Source: Colocasia esculenta (lineage: Eukaryota; Streptophyta; Magnoliopsida; Alismatales; Araceae). From it: a stretch of 64,000 nt of DNA. The stretch covers positions 180,644,348 to 180,708,347 of the forward strand of contig CM024753.1 of NCBI GenBank assembly GCA_014218235.1. The letters run 5' to 3'. How positions within the stretch are numbered: the first letter of the stretch is position 1; each line of letters opens with the position of its first letter. The notes beneath the pieces were generated by a model that saw only the letters and a list, made by a program, of their open reading frames with translations, did not search any database and had not been told where the DNA came from. Shown piece by piece: positions 19,969-31,558 of the stretch. Position numbers and translations under genes: made by a program.

Positions 19969-22900
19969 TGTTTAAATTTCAGGGAAATTCAAGAGCATCC
20001 AAATGGTATTTGGATAGTGGATGCTCAAGACACATGTCAGGTAACCAGAAGCTTTTCGTCAATCTCCAAGATGAAGAAGGAACAGTTACTTATGGAGATA
20101 ATGGAAAAGGCACAGTGATAGGAAGTGGGTCAGTGAACAACAAAGGAAAATCAGTTATTGAAGATGTGTTGCTGGTCAAAGGATTAAAGCACAATCTTAT
20201 TAGCATCAGCCAGTTGTGTGACAAAGGGCATCAGATTCAGTTCTAAGAATCAAAATGCAGCATATTAAAGGATGGAGCAGTCATCTTTGAAGCATATAGA
20301 GAAAGAAATTTGTATGTACTCTATCTTGAGGATCTCAAGGTTCAAGATGTCTGTTTGGCAGCCAGCAAAGATAAATCAACTGAGCTGTGGCACAGAAGAC
20401 TGGGCCACTGCAGTTTGGATGGATTGAACAAGCTCAAAAAGAGAAATCTAGTGGAAGGACTGCCAAAGGTCAACACAAAAATGGATAGCATCTGCAGACC
20501 TTGTGCAAGAGGAAAGCACACCAAGAACTCTTTCAAATCAAAGACAGTAGTGACCACCTCAAAGCCGTTAGAACTACTTCACATGGATTTATTTGGGCCA
20601 ATGAGGACTACCAGTCTTGGAGGAAAGAATTTTGGATTTGTCATAGTTGATGATTACTCAAGATTTACTTGGGTATCCTTTCTAGAGCACAAAGATGACA
20701 CCTTTGATAATTTTGTCAGCTTCAGCAAGAAAGTTCAGAAAGATCAGAAGTTCACCATTATCTCTATCCGATCAGATCATGGTGGTGAATTTCAAAATGA
20801 AAAGTTTGCTAGGTTCTGTGATGACCAAGGAATTGAGCATAACTTCTCAGCTCCAAGGATACCTCAACAGAATGGAATTGCTGAGAGGAAAAATAGAACT
20901 CTTTTGGATATGGCAAGAACAATGTTATCAGAATATGACTTGCCAAGATATTTTTGGGCCGAAGCCATCAACACTGCAAGCTACATCATTAATAGGGTAA
21001 TGATCAGGCCAATTCTGAAGAAGACTGCTTATGAACTCTACAAGAGAAAGAAACTTAAGATCAGTCACTTCAAAATATTTGGATATCCTTGCTTCATCCA
21101 CAACAATGGAAAAAGGGACATTGGTAAGTTAGATGCCAAATCAGATGAAGGCATCTTTATGGGATACACTTCTAAACCCAAAAGTTATAGAGTTTTCAAT
21201 AAATGCTCATTATTAATTGAAAAATCTGTGCATGTTATTTTTGATGAATCTAACCCTTCCTTGAAAAAGAAAGAAATTAGTGACATTGATGATGCAGATG
21301 ACTTGTCCGAAAAATTAAAGAATACCTTAATTGAGGACAAGGAAGATCCACCTCTGGAAGAACTGCAGCAAACTAAAATTCAACATGAAAATCTTCCAAA
21401 AGAATGGAGACATAAGAAAGATCACCCTCTTGAGAACATTATTGGTGATCCATCTGTAGGGGTAAGAACAAGAGGTAATGTAATTCCTTGTGATTATTTA
21501 GCTTTTGTTTCTCAAATAGAGCCCAAGACAGTCAATGAAGCTTTAACTGATGAATCTTGGATAATAGCCATGCAAGATGAACTAAATCAGTTCAAGAGAA
21601 ACCAAGTATGGTCCCTTGTTCCTAGACCATCCAATCATTCAGTTATTGGCACCAAGTGGGTGTTCAGAAATAAACTGGATGAGTCTGGAGTAATCTTAAG
21701 AAACAAGGCCAAACTGGTAGCTCAAGGCTATTCCCAAGAGGAAGGCATAGATTTCGATGAAACCTATGCACCTGTGGCTAGACTTGAGGCTATTAGAATT
21801 TTACTTGCTTATGCATCTGCATTAGACTTAAAATTGTTTCAAATGGATGTCAAATCTGCCTTCTTAAATGGTTTTATCAAGGAGGAAGTGTATGTTGAAC
21901 AACCTCCAGGTTTTGATGACATCGAATTTCCAAATCATGTATTTAAACTCCATAAGGCTTTATATGGTTTAAAGCAAGCACCTAGAGCCTGGTATGAAAG
22001 GCTCAATACTTTCTTATTAGATCATGGTTTCACTAGAGGTCAAGTAGATAGCACATTATTTATTAAATCAAAAGTCAAACATATACTACTTGTGCAAATA
22101 TATGTAGATGATATTATTTTTAGATCTACTGATGAATCTCTTTGCAAGTACTTTGGAAAGCTTATGCAGGGAGAATTTGAAATGAGTATGATGGGAGAGC
22201 TAAACTACTTCCTTGGATTGCAAATCAAGCAAGGGAAGGAAGGCACCCACATCTGTCAAGCCAAGTACACCAAAAAGTTGTTAAAGAAATTTGGATTTAA
22301 AGGTGCGAAGCCATCGTCAACACCAATGAGCACATCAACCAGAATAGACAGTGATCAAAATGGTAAAAAGGTAGATCAAAAGAACTATAGAGGTATGATA
22401 GGGTCATTACTTTACTTAACAGCAAGTAGACCAGACATTTTATTTAGTGTATGCATGTGTGCTAGATATCAAGCAGACCCTAGAGAGTCTCATTTAATTT
22501 CTGTGAAAAGAATATTTAGATATTTAGCTAGAACTCATGATTTAGGTCTTTGGTATCCAAAATCTTGTGAAATAAATTTAGTAGGATACTCTGATGCTGA
22601 CTATGCTGGATGCAAAGTAGATAGAAAAAGCACCAGTGGTTGTTGTCAATTTCTTGCAGGATGTCTGATATCTTGGTCTTCCAAGAAACAAAACTCAGTA
22701 GCTCTATCAACAGCTGAAGCTGAATATGTTGCTACTGGAAGTTGCTGTACACAACTCCTATGGATAAAGCAACAACTTGAGGATTTCGGCATTCATATCT
22801 AGTCAATTCCACTACTGTGTGATAATACAAGTGCCATCAACCTCACCAAGAATCCAGTGCAACACTCAAGGACTAAACACATTGAGGTTAGATATCATTT

Positions 22901-23042
22901 CATTCGAGATCATGTAGCCAGTGGTAATTTAGAAATTTCTTTTATAGACACAAATGGTCAACTGATAGACATCTTCACAAAAGCCCTACCTGAAGAGAGA
23001 TTTACATCTCTTAGAAGGGAATTAGGGATGTGCAATTTGTGA
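19968..23042 (+). pseudogene. pol: SIRE-A pol: protease, integrase, RT, RNase H
   Basis: Protease motif WYLDSGCSRHMSG near residue 14. Integrase zinc finger ([17 protein letters not shown]) near residues 140-180 and core with [15 protein letters not shown] and an RSDHGGEF block. RT has [23 protein letters not shown] and the active site YVDDIIF near 22110. RNase H has YSDADYAG and STAEAEY, ending at 23042. Two in-frame stops break it: TAA at 20244-20246, after the protease, and TAG at 22801-22803, in RNase H. The frame is one base off gag, and its first ATG overlaps the gag stop. All catalytic motifs that I can see are kept, so the copy died recently. Confidence 0.88.
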
Positions 23043-23438
23043 AAAGATTTTTGTATTTAAATTGGGATATAAATTTTTCAGATTATAATGAAATTTTCTC
23101 TCTCTCTCCGGCATTAAGCAAAACTTAGCTTATTCACTTTATTTGACCGCTATTGTGTTAAAAGTAGTTTGACCCGTCAAACCCTTTTGTCGCTTTCTAC
23201 CGTTACCCCTTTTGGCGCCTCCTTTTTCGATAAAGTATTATTAATTAGTCAAATTGTTGTGGGAACGACTCATCTCCCACCTTTACCCTTCTTTCTCCTT
23301 TATCTGTTCGCCCAAAGCCCATGCCCTAACGATTCTGACATCGACTCTCCGCAAGATTTGAAGCCTTCTCTTCTTCCCACGAAGAATCCCTTGAGGGCTT
23401 CCATCCCTTCCATCATCTCCTTTCTCTCCACTCTACCC
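23043..23438 (+). other. Spacer between pol and env-like ORF of SIRE-A
   Basis: No conserved domain. The downstream frame is open back to 23169, but its start is Ser/Leu-rich and not motif-like. A CT run lies at 23097-23108. An acceptor-like CAG or subgenomic start for the next ORF cannot be picked with confidence. Confidence 0.4.
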
Positions 23439-25895
23439 ATGGCCGCTCCAGTGATCTCCAGAAGTGTAGGGGGCTACAGTGCTGAGTATTTGTCCCCTGA
23501 GCAGCAGGAAAGGTTTACATTTGTCAAGACGAAGGTTTGCGGAAATAAAGCAATGGATGTACCAAATCTAGAGAAGAATGGTATGAACAATATAGCAGAA
23601 ACATTGAGAAGGATGCAGTGGATGGATATTGCCACCTTCACCGAGGTAAGCTATCCCGACCTGGTGAAAGCCTTTTATGTTTGTCTAAGGTCAGAGGCGG
23701 ATGGGTCCCTTGTCTCATCTGTAAAGGGTATCCAAATTAAAGTAGATTATGAGCTTTTGCACATGTTGTTTGGGGTGAAGACTTCTGGACACAGTGGACG
23801 ATCAAGCAAAGGGTCTTGGCATTATAGGTCCAGGTTTCAGGCTGAGAGACGGGAAATTAGATATCAATCAGATGACTGCATTTAACCGTCTACTTCATTT
23901 TATTATCTGCCAAATCATGGTTCCCCGCAGTGCCACTTTCTCAACTTGTACTAGGGCAGATTCGGATATGATGTTCTGGGTAATCCAGCAAAAGGAGATT
24001 AACATGGCCGAGGTCATGATGGAGAGAATGAAGTTTGCCCATGATCAAATCTGGGATACAAAGAGCAAGTTGAATGTTTCATTGCCCTATGGTCATCTAC
24101 TTACCAAGATATTCAAACATTTTGGAGTAAATCTATCTGGGGCAGTTGTGGAAAAGATGGGGCAGTCTATAAGATCCAGAAACCTAAAGAAAAGTGGATT
24201 CTCAGTGCAGAATGGAATATGGACCAAGACCCTTGTAGCAGAGGGAGAGGTCATCATTGGAGATGTCCCAGAGATTCCAGAAGAAGCAGCAGATCCACCA
24301 ACAGAATTAGAGGTAGAATCAGTAGCTGTAGAGCAAGCAGCAGTAGAACCTGCAGTGGAAGAACAAGCAGAGACTTCAGGATCACCTGTTATGGAGGTTG
24401 ACTCTCGTTCTCCAGAAACTCCAATGGGAGAAGCAGTAGCAGGTGTGGCAGATCCCTTGCCCACCTCCAGAGTTGCCTCTATTCTAAGAGAAGTGTTGGA
24501 TTCCTTTCCTTCCACCTCAGTTACTTCAGAAATATGTGGACTTGCAGAAGAAGAAGCTATGGCACCAGGCCATACTGAAAATTTAACTGAAGCTAATGTC
24601 AGTTTTGAGGTGCAAGCAGCTACTCATCAAGAAGTGATTATGGAAGAAGCTCCCAGCCAAGGGGAGCCGAATGCTAGAGAGTCTCAATTGTCAGAATCAG
24701 TGGCAGAAGGCCACATTGAGGAAATTGTTTTGGAAGAAGCTCCTACTCAGGGGGAGCAAGAAAATGTTGAACTCAATGCTCCTATTCAGGGGGAACAAAT
24801 TGGCAATGAGGAATCTATGATGGAGAACGCTCCTAAGACAGATGCACCATCTCAGAGAAATCAAGTTCCTGCCAAAGTACTTGTAAATGAAGGACCAAGT
24901 ACAAGCCCTGCTATTATTGAGGAGCCAGTCTCTCAAAAAGGTAAAAGAAAGAGAGTGGCTCACAGAAGGCAAAGTAAGAGCCACAGGAAAGTAAATTTGA
25001 AGCCTGTTATGGAAATATTAAAGGCTCAAGGAGATATATTATCATCAGTTCAGACCAGTGTCCAAGACATTCTTGCCAGTCAAGCTACAACCACTACTGA
25101 ACTATCTCAAGTCCGAAATGCTATAAGGTGGTTCAACAAGGAAATGTCAGACATGAAGTCCATGCTATCAGTAATTTCGAGGACAGGTGGATTTTCTCCC
25201 TCTGCTACTCAGAGCAGACCAGCAACTGTTCCTCAGCCACCAGGGCCACCAGCACAGGACTCAGGGCCATCTGGGCCATTAGTGCAAGCATCAGGGCCAT
25301 CTGGGCTGTCTGCAGTTGCCAGAGAAGGTCAAGCAAAAGGGAAAGAGCCAGTAGCAGCCACCAAGGCCCCTGAAACTTCTACTCTTGCAACTCCAACCCT
25401 CTCCTCACCTTCATCTTCTTCTACAGCCCCTCCAGCACCTCTAACTTTCAAACACCCTAGGCCTCGCACCCAAGCCTCATCCTCTCTCATTCCATCTCAA
25501 CCTTCCTTCTCTCCCACTCCCTCTCAAACCTCAGCTCCATCATCACCCTCACCTTCTTCACCTCTCACTGAAACTACTCCAGTTCACCCATCTACATCTT
25601 TCAATCCGACACATCTCTTCTATCCTCCTACTCCTCCTCCTTCTGTCACCTTCATTCTGGAAAAACCTCAAATTCACAGTGTCTTTGACACTAATCTTTC
25701 GGATGACTTTGAAAGAAGTACCCTCATCTCCATTCTATCCATTGCCACTCATGTTCACAGGACTTATCCTCCCAGTCCTGCCAAGAAAAAGAGGAAACAT
25801 TCATCCTCTGTCAGCATCCCCTCCTCACCATTATTTCCTCCTCTTTGGTACTCTCTTACCCTCGATCCTCATAGAAGATCCATCTATAGCGAATA
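23439..25895 (+). pseudogene. SIRE-A env-like extra ORF, 5' part
   Basis: Probable start MAAPVISRSV at 23439. The first block resembles the 'putative plant transposon protein' domain seen in many SIRE elements (MQWMDIATFTEVSYPDLV, LLHMLFGVKTSG, then MTAFNRLLHFIICQIMVPRS and LPYGHLLTKIFKHFGV). A one-base frameshift falls near 23815. Acidic repeats such as EEAPSQGE and EEAPTQGE follow at about 24640-24800, then a Lys/Arg patch, a predicted coiled coil, and a Pro/Ser-rich tract. G3 interrupts it at 25895; it resumes in the same frame at 39852. No signal peptide or clear transmembrane helix is visible in the called part, so 'env' is a positional label only. Confidence 0.75.
25891..25895. repeat. 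Target-site duplication of G3 (GAATA)
   Basis: GAATA here is repeated exactly at 39847-39851. It marks the insertion of G3 into the SIRE-A env-like ORF. Confidence 0.92.
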
Positions 25896-28872
25896 TGTAA
25901 CGACCCTCTCATATCGGTACGGTTCCACCAACCCACGTCGATATAAAAGGTATCACTACAGTGGGACATTTACCCAACACTAGTACGATAGGCTGAATAA
26001 TACACAAATATAGTATATCTCATGACAGCGGAATTTAAAGAACTGAAAAGAAAATTTATTCCATCATCCACATTCTATTCACAGTCCGTATAGAAAGAAA
26101 GAGAGCTAATTATTCATAACTGAAATAAAGTAAATACATTGTCCACATGAGACTACGCAGAGTCTTTATTACATACTATGAAGTAATGAAAATTACAATG
26201 CTAACTCCACAACTATCTCTCCTACTCTCACTCCGAGTCGCTCCTAACGATCTCCTCGGAAGAAGTAGAAACGTCTGCACCTGTACGCCGAAGCAAGAAT
26301 GAGTTCAAAGGAACTCAACAAGTAACACCAGCACACTAAACATACATGCATCAAGTAATATCCATACTCTTAAGCTACATCATTTACACATAATGCATGG
26401 AAGTGACAAATTCTCAAATAAAAGTCTATTCATGATTTCTACACATTTTTCACAGAGGATTTGGTTTTTATATACAATAAGCAAATCCTATCACATGCTT
26501 TCTACACTTTTCACTATGCTAGACTGATTTCATTCATAAGCCACATGTTGATCATTTTACGCAATATTTACACATTTCATAACAACTAATTTAACATGAA
26601 TTCTAAGACAAGTTTTCACATGGTTATCACATTTATTTTAGTGAAAAGCTCGCTGTTTTACTACTATCATGTCACATTCATAAGAAACTTATCATTTTGC
26701 ATGCTTTCATAAGAATTTTAGGAACACATATTCACTTACACAGGTTCAGAATTTACACAATTTCTTTCACTTAAACACATTTTCACTTTCACTTAATGCC
26801 GTGACACATAGCCCAAACCACTTTAGAAGGACACACACTAATCACATCACATATCAATCACCTAGGCATTTCAGTGATTAATCTTAGTTACTGCGCAGAA
26901 TCGGGAGAAGCACTCTCCACCCTAACCAGCGATACTTGTTCGCCTCCAGGATTTAATCCCAATGCCCATGGGACATCACACACTTTGAACTTTCCCGTGG
27001 GGACTTTACCACAGTACAGTTCCACAACCCTCTAAGGTAGCAGTGTCACCCATTGGCATATTAATACATTTTCTCAATTTCAACACATTTTTAAACACAA
27101 AATAATCACGCATTCACCTCATGTTCACACATTTACATTCTTCAGTATTACCTAGCATGGTACTACTGTTTTCAGTATTAATCAGATTTTTACAACAATC
27201 CTAATCATGCTGAAATTTTTGCAGAATTAAACATTTATCATATTAGCATGTATTAATTATTAATACCTAACATAAAACAAGTTTATATAGCTACTGTCAT
27301 CTGTTCGGTACAAAAATTTAACCAGAAATTCATCACAGTTTAACCATCATGCACACCAAAATTTGCATTTTTCAGAGTTACACATATTTTCTGAAAATTC
27401 TAACAGTGATGATATCAACTGTAAAAATAGTCAAACTAATACAATTTTTCATTATTCGAATTCCTAATTTATTTCACACATGAATACTGACAGTAAAAAT
27501 TTTATAACAAAATTTAGGGATTTAACTAGTTTCACAAGAATTCTTAACTTTTATGCATTGAATAGACATGTTAACTATTTTTCAGTTCAGAAAATTTAAT
27601 AAACTGTACAGATATTATAAATTGCTCAAGTTTTTATATCATGCATCAGATCTTATGAACAATGTATAGAAAATTTATGACACTAAATTTCTACACATAA
27701 TTCATAAACTACATTTTCCAAGATTAACATTCTATTGGTAACACATTCCAAAATTTCTAATAATTAGTGAAAATTTCAAAAATGCACAATAACTTACAGT
27801 ACAACTAAACATATATATTTACATATTATATAAAATTTTACCGTATATCCTCATGCGGAAAAACTCGAAAACTAGTTCATATAGGGACAGACCTGCACAC
27901 TGTTGCAGTCTGAAGAACTCGACGGCAAGGGGGTGGCCGTCTATAGGTTAACGGCATTATATGATGCCGCCAACACATGATATTAGCGGCAAGGGATCTT
28001 GCCGTTAATATCCTGTCTGCAGAACACAGACTGAAAGCCAACAAATCACTTGAAAGGGGGGGTTCCAGGACACGAGAAAAATCTGAAAAAAAATCCTGGG
28101 ACATACTAGACACATGTAGGGTCAATGTGAATGGGGTACTTGCCTTCTGTAAAATCTACCAACAACGATTTAAGTCGGAGAAGCCCTCCTCGGCCTGTGC
28201 CAAAGAGTCTCCAAATCCCTCCTTCTTCAGATCTTCTGTTGATCTTCCCAGCACACCGGCGTGGGGAGTCGTTCCCGGATGTTCAAGGTCGACACCAGTT
28301 GATGTAGATCGCCAGACGAAGCCTCCCGAAGCCGGATCTTTCAGGTTCAAGTTAGGGTTTTGCTTAGAGAAGATAGGTTTTTGACCCAAGAGCCAAAGGG
28401 ATGGATCTGGCCGAAATTTGGATATTATAAAGGGTTGGGGGTCGGATCGGTTAAAGAGGCAAGTCTCAGAGCCGTTGGGAAGGGTTTCTCAAACAAGAGG
28501 CTCAATTTCCGGAGGTGTTTCCAGATCTGAAAACGTAACAGATCTGGGATATTGGCGTCCATATCCATGGTCATCTATCCAAAAATGGGCGTCCATCGAT
28601 ATTGCCACCTACCCCTGGCCAGCGTCAGCCGTTGTGGACGCCGACTGGCCGACAAAACTCACTTTAATTATGCAGAATTTAAAATACTACACACTTAATT
28701 ATATATGTATATATATATATATATACATATATATACTATGTACATTTCAATAATACTAATTCATACCATTTATATCAATAAATACTTATACACAATACTC
28801 ATGCATCAATAGTATACACTTACACACACATACATATACTTAACAAACAAGGTGAAAATCAAGGGCCTTACA
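25896..28872 (-). repeat. G3 3' LTR
   Basis: 2,977 bp, TGTAAC...CTTACA on the plus strand. Very similar to 36846-39846 throughout. Contents in plus order: terminal hairpin (arms ATATCG 25911-25916 and CGATAT 25939-25944), a second hairpin at 26300-26317, a well-conserved block at about 26800-27055, AT-rich CACATTT-type sequence, GC-rich words at 27921-28010 and 28550-28650, and a TA-rich tract near 28705-28735. Confidence 0.9.
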
Positions 28873-28888
28873 CCCTCTCCCCCTTAAA
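28873..28888 (-). promoter_or_regulatory. G3 polypurine tract
   Basis: On the minus strand TAAGGGGGAGAGGG directly precedes the 3' LTR. It would prime plus-strand DNA synthesis. Confidence 0.8.
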
Positions 28889-28917
28889 GAAACTTCGTAC
28901 TCGAAGTTAGACTGACG

Positions 28918-29598
28918 CTACTCAAACAACTGAGGATATTTCTTTTTCATTGCATCCTCAAGTTCCCAAGTAGCCTCCTCTCGCGAGAAGTTACGCCATA
29001 AGACCTTTATTGACGCAATGCTCTTGTTTCGGAGATGTTGAACCTTCCGATCAAGAATAGCTACTGGTTTCTCTACATAAGAAAGAACTGGCTGGATCTC
29101 CACTGGCTCATGGCTAATAATATGAGATGGATCTCTGACATACTTCCTGAGCATAGATACGTGAAAAACAGGATGAACGCTAGCCAAAGCTGGAGGTAAA
29201 ACTAGCTCATATGCCACGTTGCCCAATCGTCGGAGAATTTCATACGGGCCAATGAACCTAGGGCTCAACTTACTATGCCTGCCAAATCTAACTACACCTC
29301 GCGTAGGCGAAATCTTTAAAAAGACATGCTCACCTACCTCGAACTCTAGATCCTTTCTCCTGTTGTCGGCATAACTCTTCTGCCTATCCTGTGCCGCAAC
29401 AAGTCTCTTCCTAATGAGCTGGACCTTATCCGAAGTCTCCTGAACTAACTCCGGACCGATCAACTGCCTATCACCAGTCTCCTCCCAACATAAAGGAGAT
29501 CTGCAAGGCCTACCATATAAAGCCTCAAATGGAGCCATGCCAATGCTCGCATGAAAACTGTTGTTATATGCAAACTCCACTAGAGGTAAATGGCGCTC
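28918..29598 (-). pseudogene. pol: G3 pol: integrase C-terminus and chromodomain
   Basis: Continues the integrase core across a premature stop at 29596-29598 (a Trp codon in the family). Motifs are [42 protein letters not shown] and [12 protein letters not shown], followed by the chromodomain at the end ([19 protein letters not shown]). The chromodomain is thought to direct chromoviruses to heterochromatin. It ends just before the polypurine tract. Confidence 0.88.
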
Positions 29599-31553
29599 TC
29601 AATCATCCTTCCAATCCAGCACACAAGCCCTCAACATATCCTCAAGCGTCTGGATAATCCTCTCGGACTGTCCATCTGTCTGGGGATGAAATGCTGAACT
29701 GAGCTTCAGCTCCGAACCTAACGCATCCTGAAGACCCTTACATAGCCTCGAAGTAAATCTCGGATCTCGATCCGAAATAATAGACTTCGGTACCCCATGC
29801 AATCTAATAATACTACTAACATACAGTCTAGCTAAACTCTCTACTGACTGCTTCTTCTTCATAGGCAAGAAATGCGCAGTCTTCGAGAATCGATCTACCA
29901 CTACCCAAATCGAGTCATTACCTTGTCTAGATCGAGGCAAACCCGTAACAAAATCCATAGTGACAGCTTCACACTTCCAAACTAGGATTTCCATCTTTTG
30001 CATAAGACCAGATGGTCGCTGCCGCTCGGCCTTCACTTGCTGGCATATTAGACATCTAGACACAAACTTGGCTACATCCTTCTTCATGCCAGACCACCAA
30101 AACGATCTCTTTAAATCCTGGTACATCTTAGTGTTACCTGGATGAATAGAGAATCTAGATCTATGAGCTTCTGCTAAAACATGCTCACGAACATCTACAA
30201 CATCTGGAACACAGACACGATGATGGAATCTAATCACACCATCCTCATCACGAGCAATACCCGCTTTGCCCACTAACTCTTGGAGTCTAGGGTCGGCTTT
30301 CTGATGCTCTATCACTTCATCTAACACTAATGACCTAATAGACAGCTGAGCCACAAAAGCTCGGCATAACAATGGCTCCAACTCGGTCATCAAACACGCT
30401 GCATCCTCCAACATCTTCCAGTCCTGCTGGAGAGATGACCTCTTTCTACTAAGGGCATCTGCTACGACATTCGCCTTTCCAGGATGATACTGGAGGTCGA
30501 AGTCATAGTCCTTCAGAAACTCAATCCATCTTCTCTGCCTAAGGTTTAATTCTTTTTGGGAGAAATGATGCTTTAGGCTCTTGTGATCAGTGAACACCTC
30601 AAATCTGACACCATAAAGATAGTGCCTCCAGATCTTCAGTGCATGAACCACTGCCGCAAGCTCAAGATCATGAGTTGGATAGTTTCGCTCATGCTCCTTA
30701 AATTGTCTCGAAGCATATGCTACTACCCTTCCTTGCTGCATCAACACACAGCCAAGACTAATCCGAGATGCATCCGTGTAGATAGCAAAATCCTCTACAC
30801 CGCTCGGTAGAACTAACACAGGGGCCGATGTGAGTTTAGTCTTCAATAATTGAAAACTACTCTCACACTCCTCGAACCAGACAAACTTCACTCCCTTTCT
30901 GGTCAGCTGAGTCAATGGAGCGGCGATGGATGAAAATCCCTCAATAAAACGCCGATAGTAACCCGCCAGACCAAGAAAACTCCGAATCTCCGAAGGAGTC
31001 TTGGGACTCTCCCAATCCATAACAGCTTGGACTTTCGCTGGGTCCACTGCTACACCAGCACCGGAGATAACATGCCCAAGGAAATGAACCTCGCGCATCC
31101 AAAAATCGCACTTGCTGAATTTTGCATACAGCTTATGCTCACGGAGAACCTCTAACACTATCCTCAAATGCTGACGATGTGTAGCCTCATCTGGAGAGTA
31201 GACCAGCACGTCATCGATGAAGACTACAACAAAACTATCTAAATAGGGTCTAAACACCCTATTCATGAGATCCATGAACGCTGCAGGGGCATTGGTTAGA
31301 CCAAACGAAAGGACCAAAAACTCATAATGTCCATAACGGGTTCTAAATGCCGTCTTGGACACATCCTCACTCCTAATCCTCAACTGATGATAGCCAGAAC
31401 GCAAATCAATCTTAGAAAAGACTGATGCATTCTGTAGCTGGTCATACAAATCATCAATCCGAGGTAAGGGATACCTGTTCTTTACCGTCACCTGGTTTAG
31501 CTTTCTATAATCAATGCATAACCGAAGTGACCCATCCTTCTTCTTCACGAATA
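29596..31553 (-). pseudogene. pol: G3 pol: reverse transcriptase, RNase H, integrase core
   Basis: Open for 650 codons. RT starts at [18 protein letters not shown] and has [13 protein letters not shown] and the active site FIDDVLVYS near 31210. RNase H has [30 protein letters not shown] and FTDHKSLKH. Integrase has an HHCC finger (H-x3-H ... CLICQQVK), [10 protein letters not shown] and [11 protein letters not shown], then [10 protein letters not shown]. The upstream part of RT is separated by the solo LTR at 31559. The frame across that insertion is preserved apart from the insert. Confidence 0.9.
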
Positions 31554-31558
31554 AGACA
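31554..31558. repeat. Target-site duplication of solo LTR 1 (AGACA)
   Basis: AGACA here is repeated exactly at 34611-34615, on either side of the solo LTR inside G3 pol. Confidence 0.9.
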
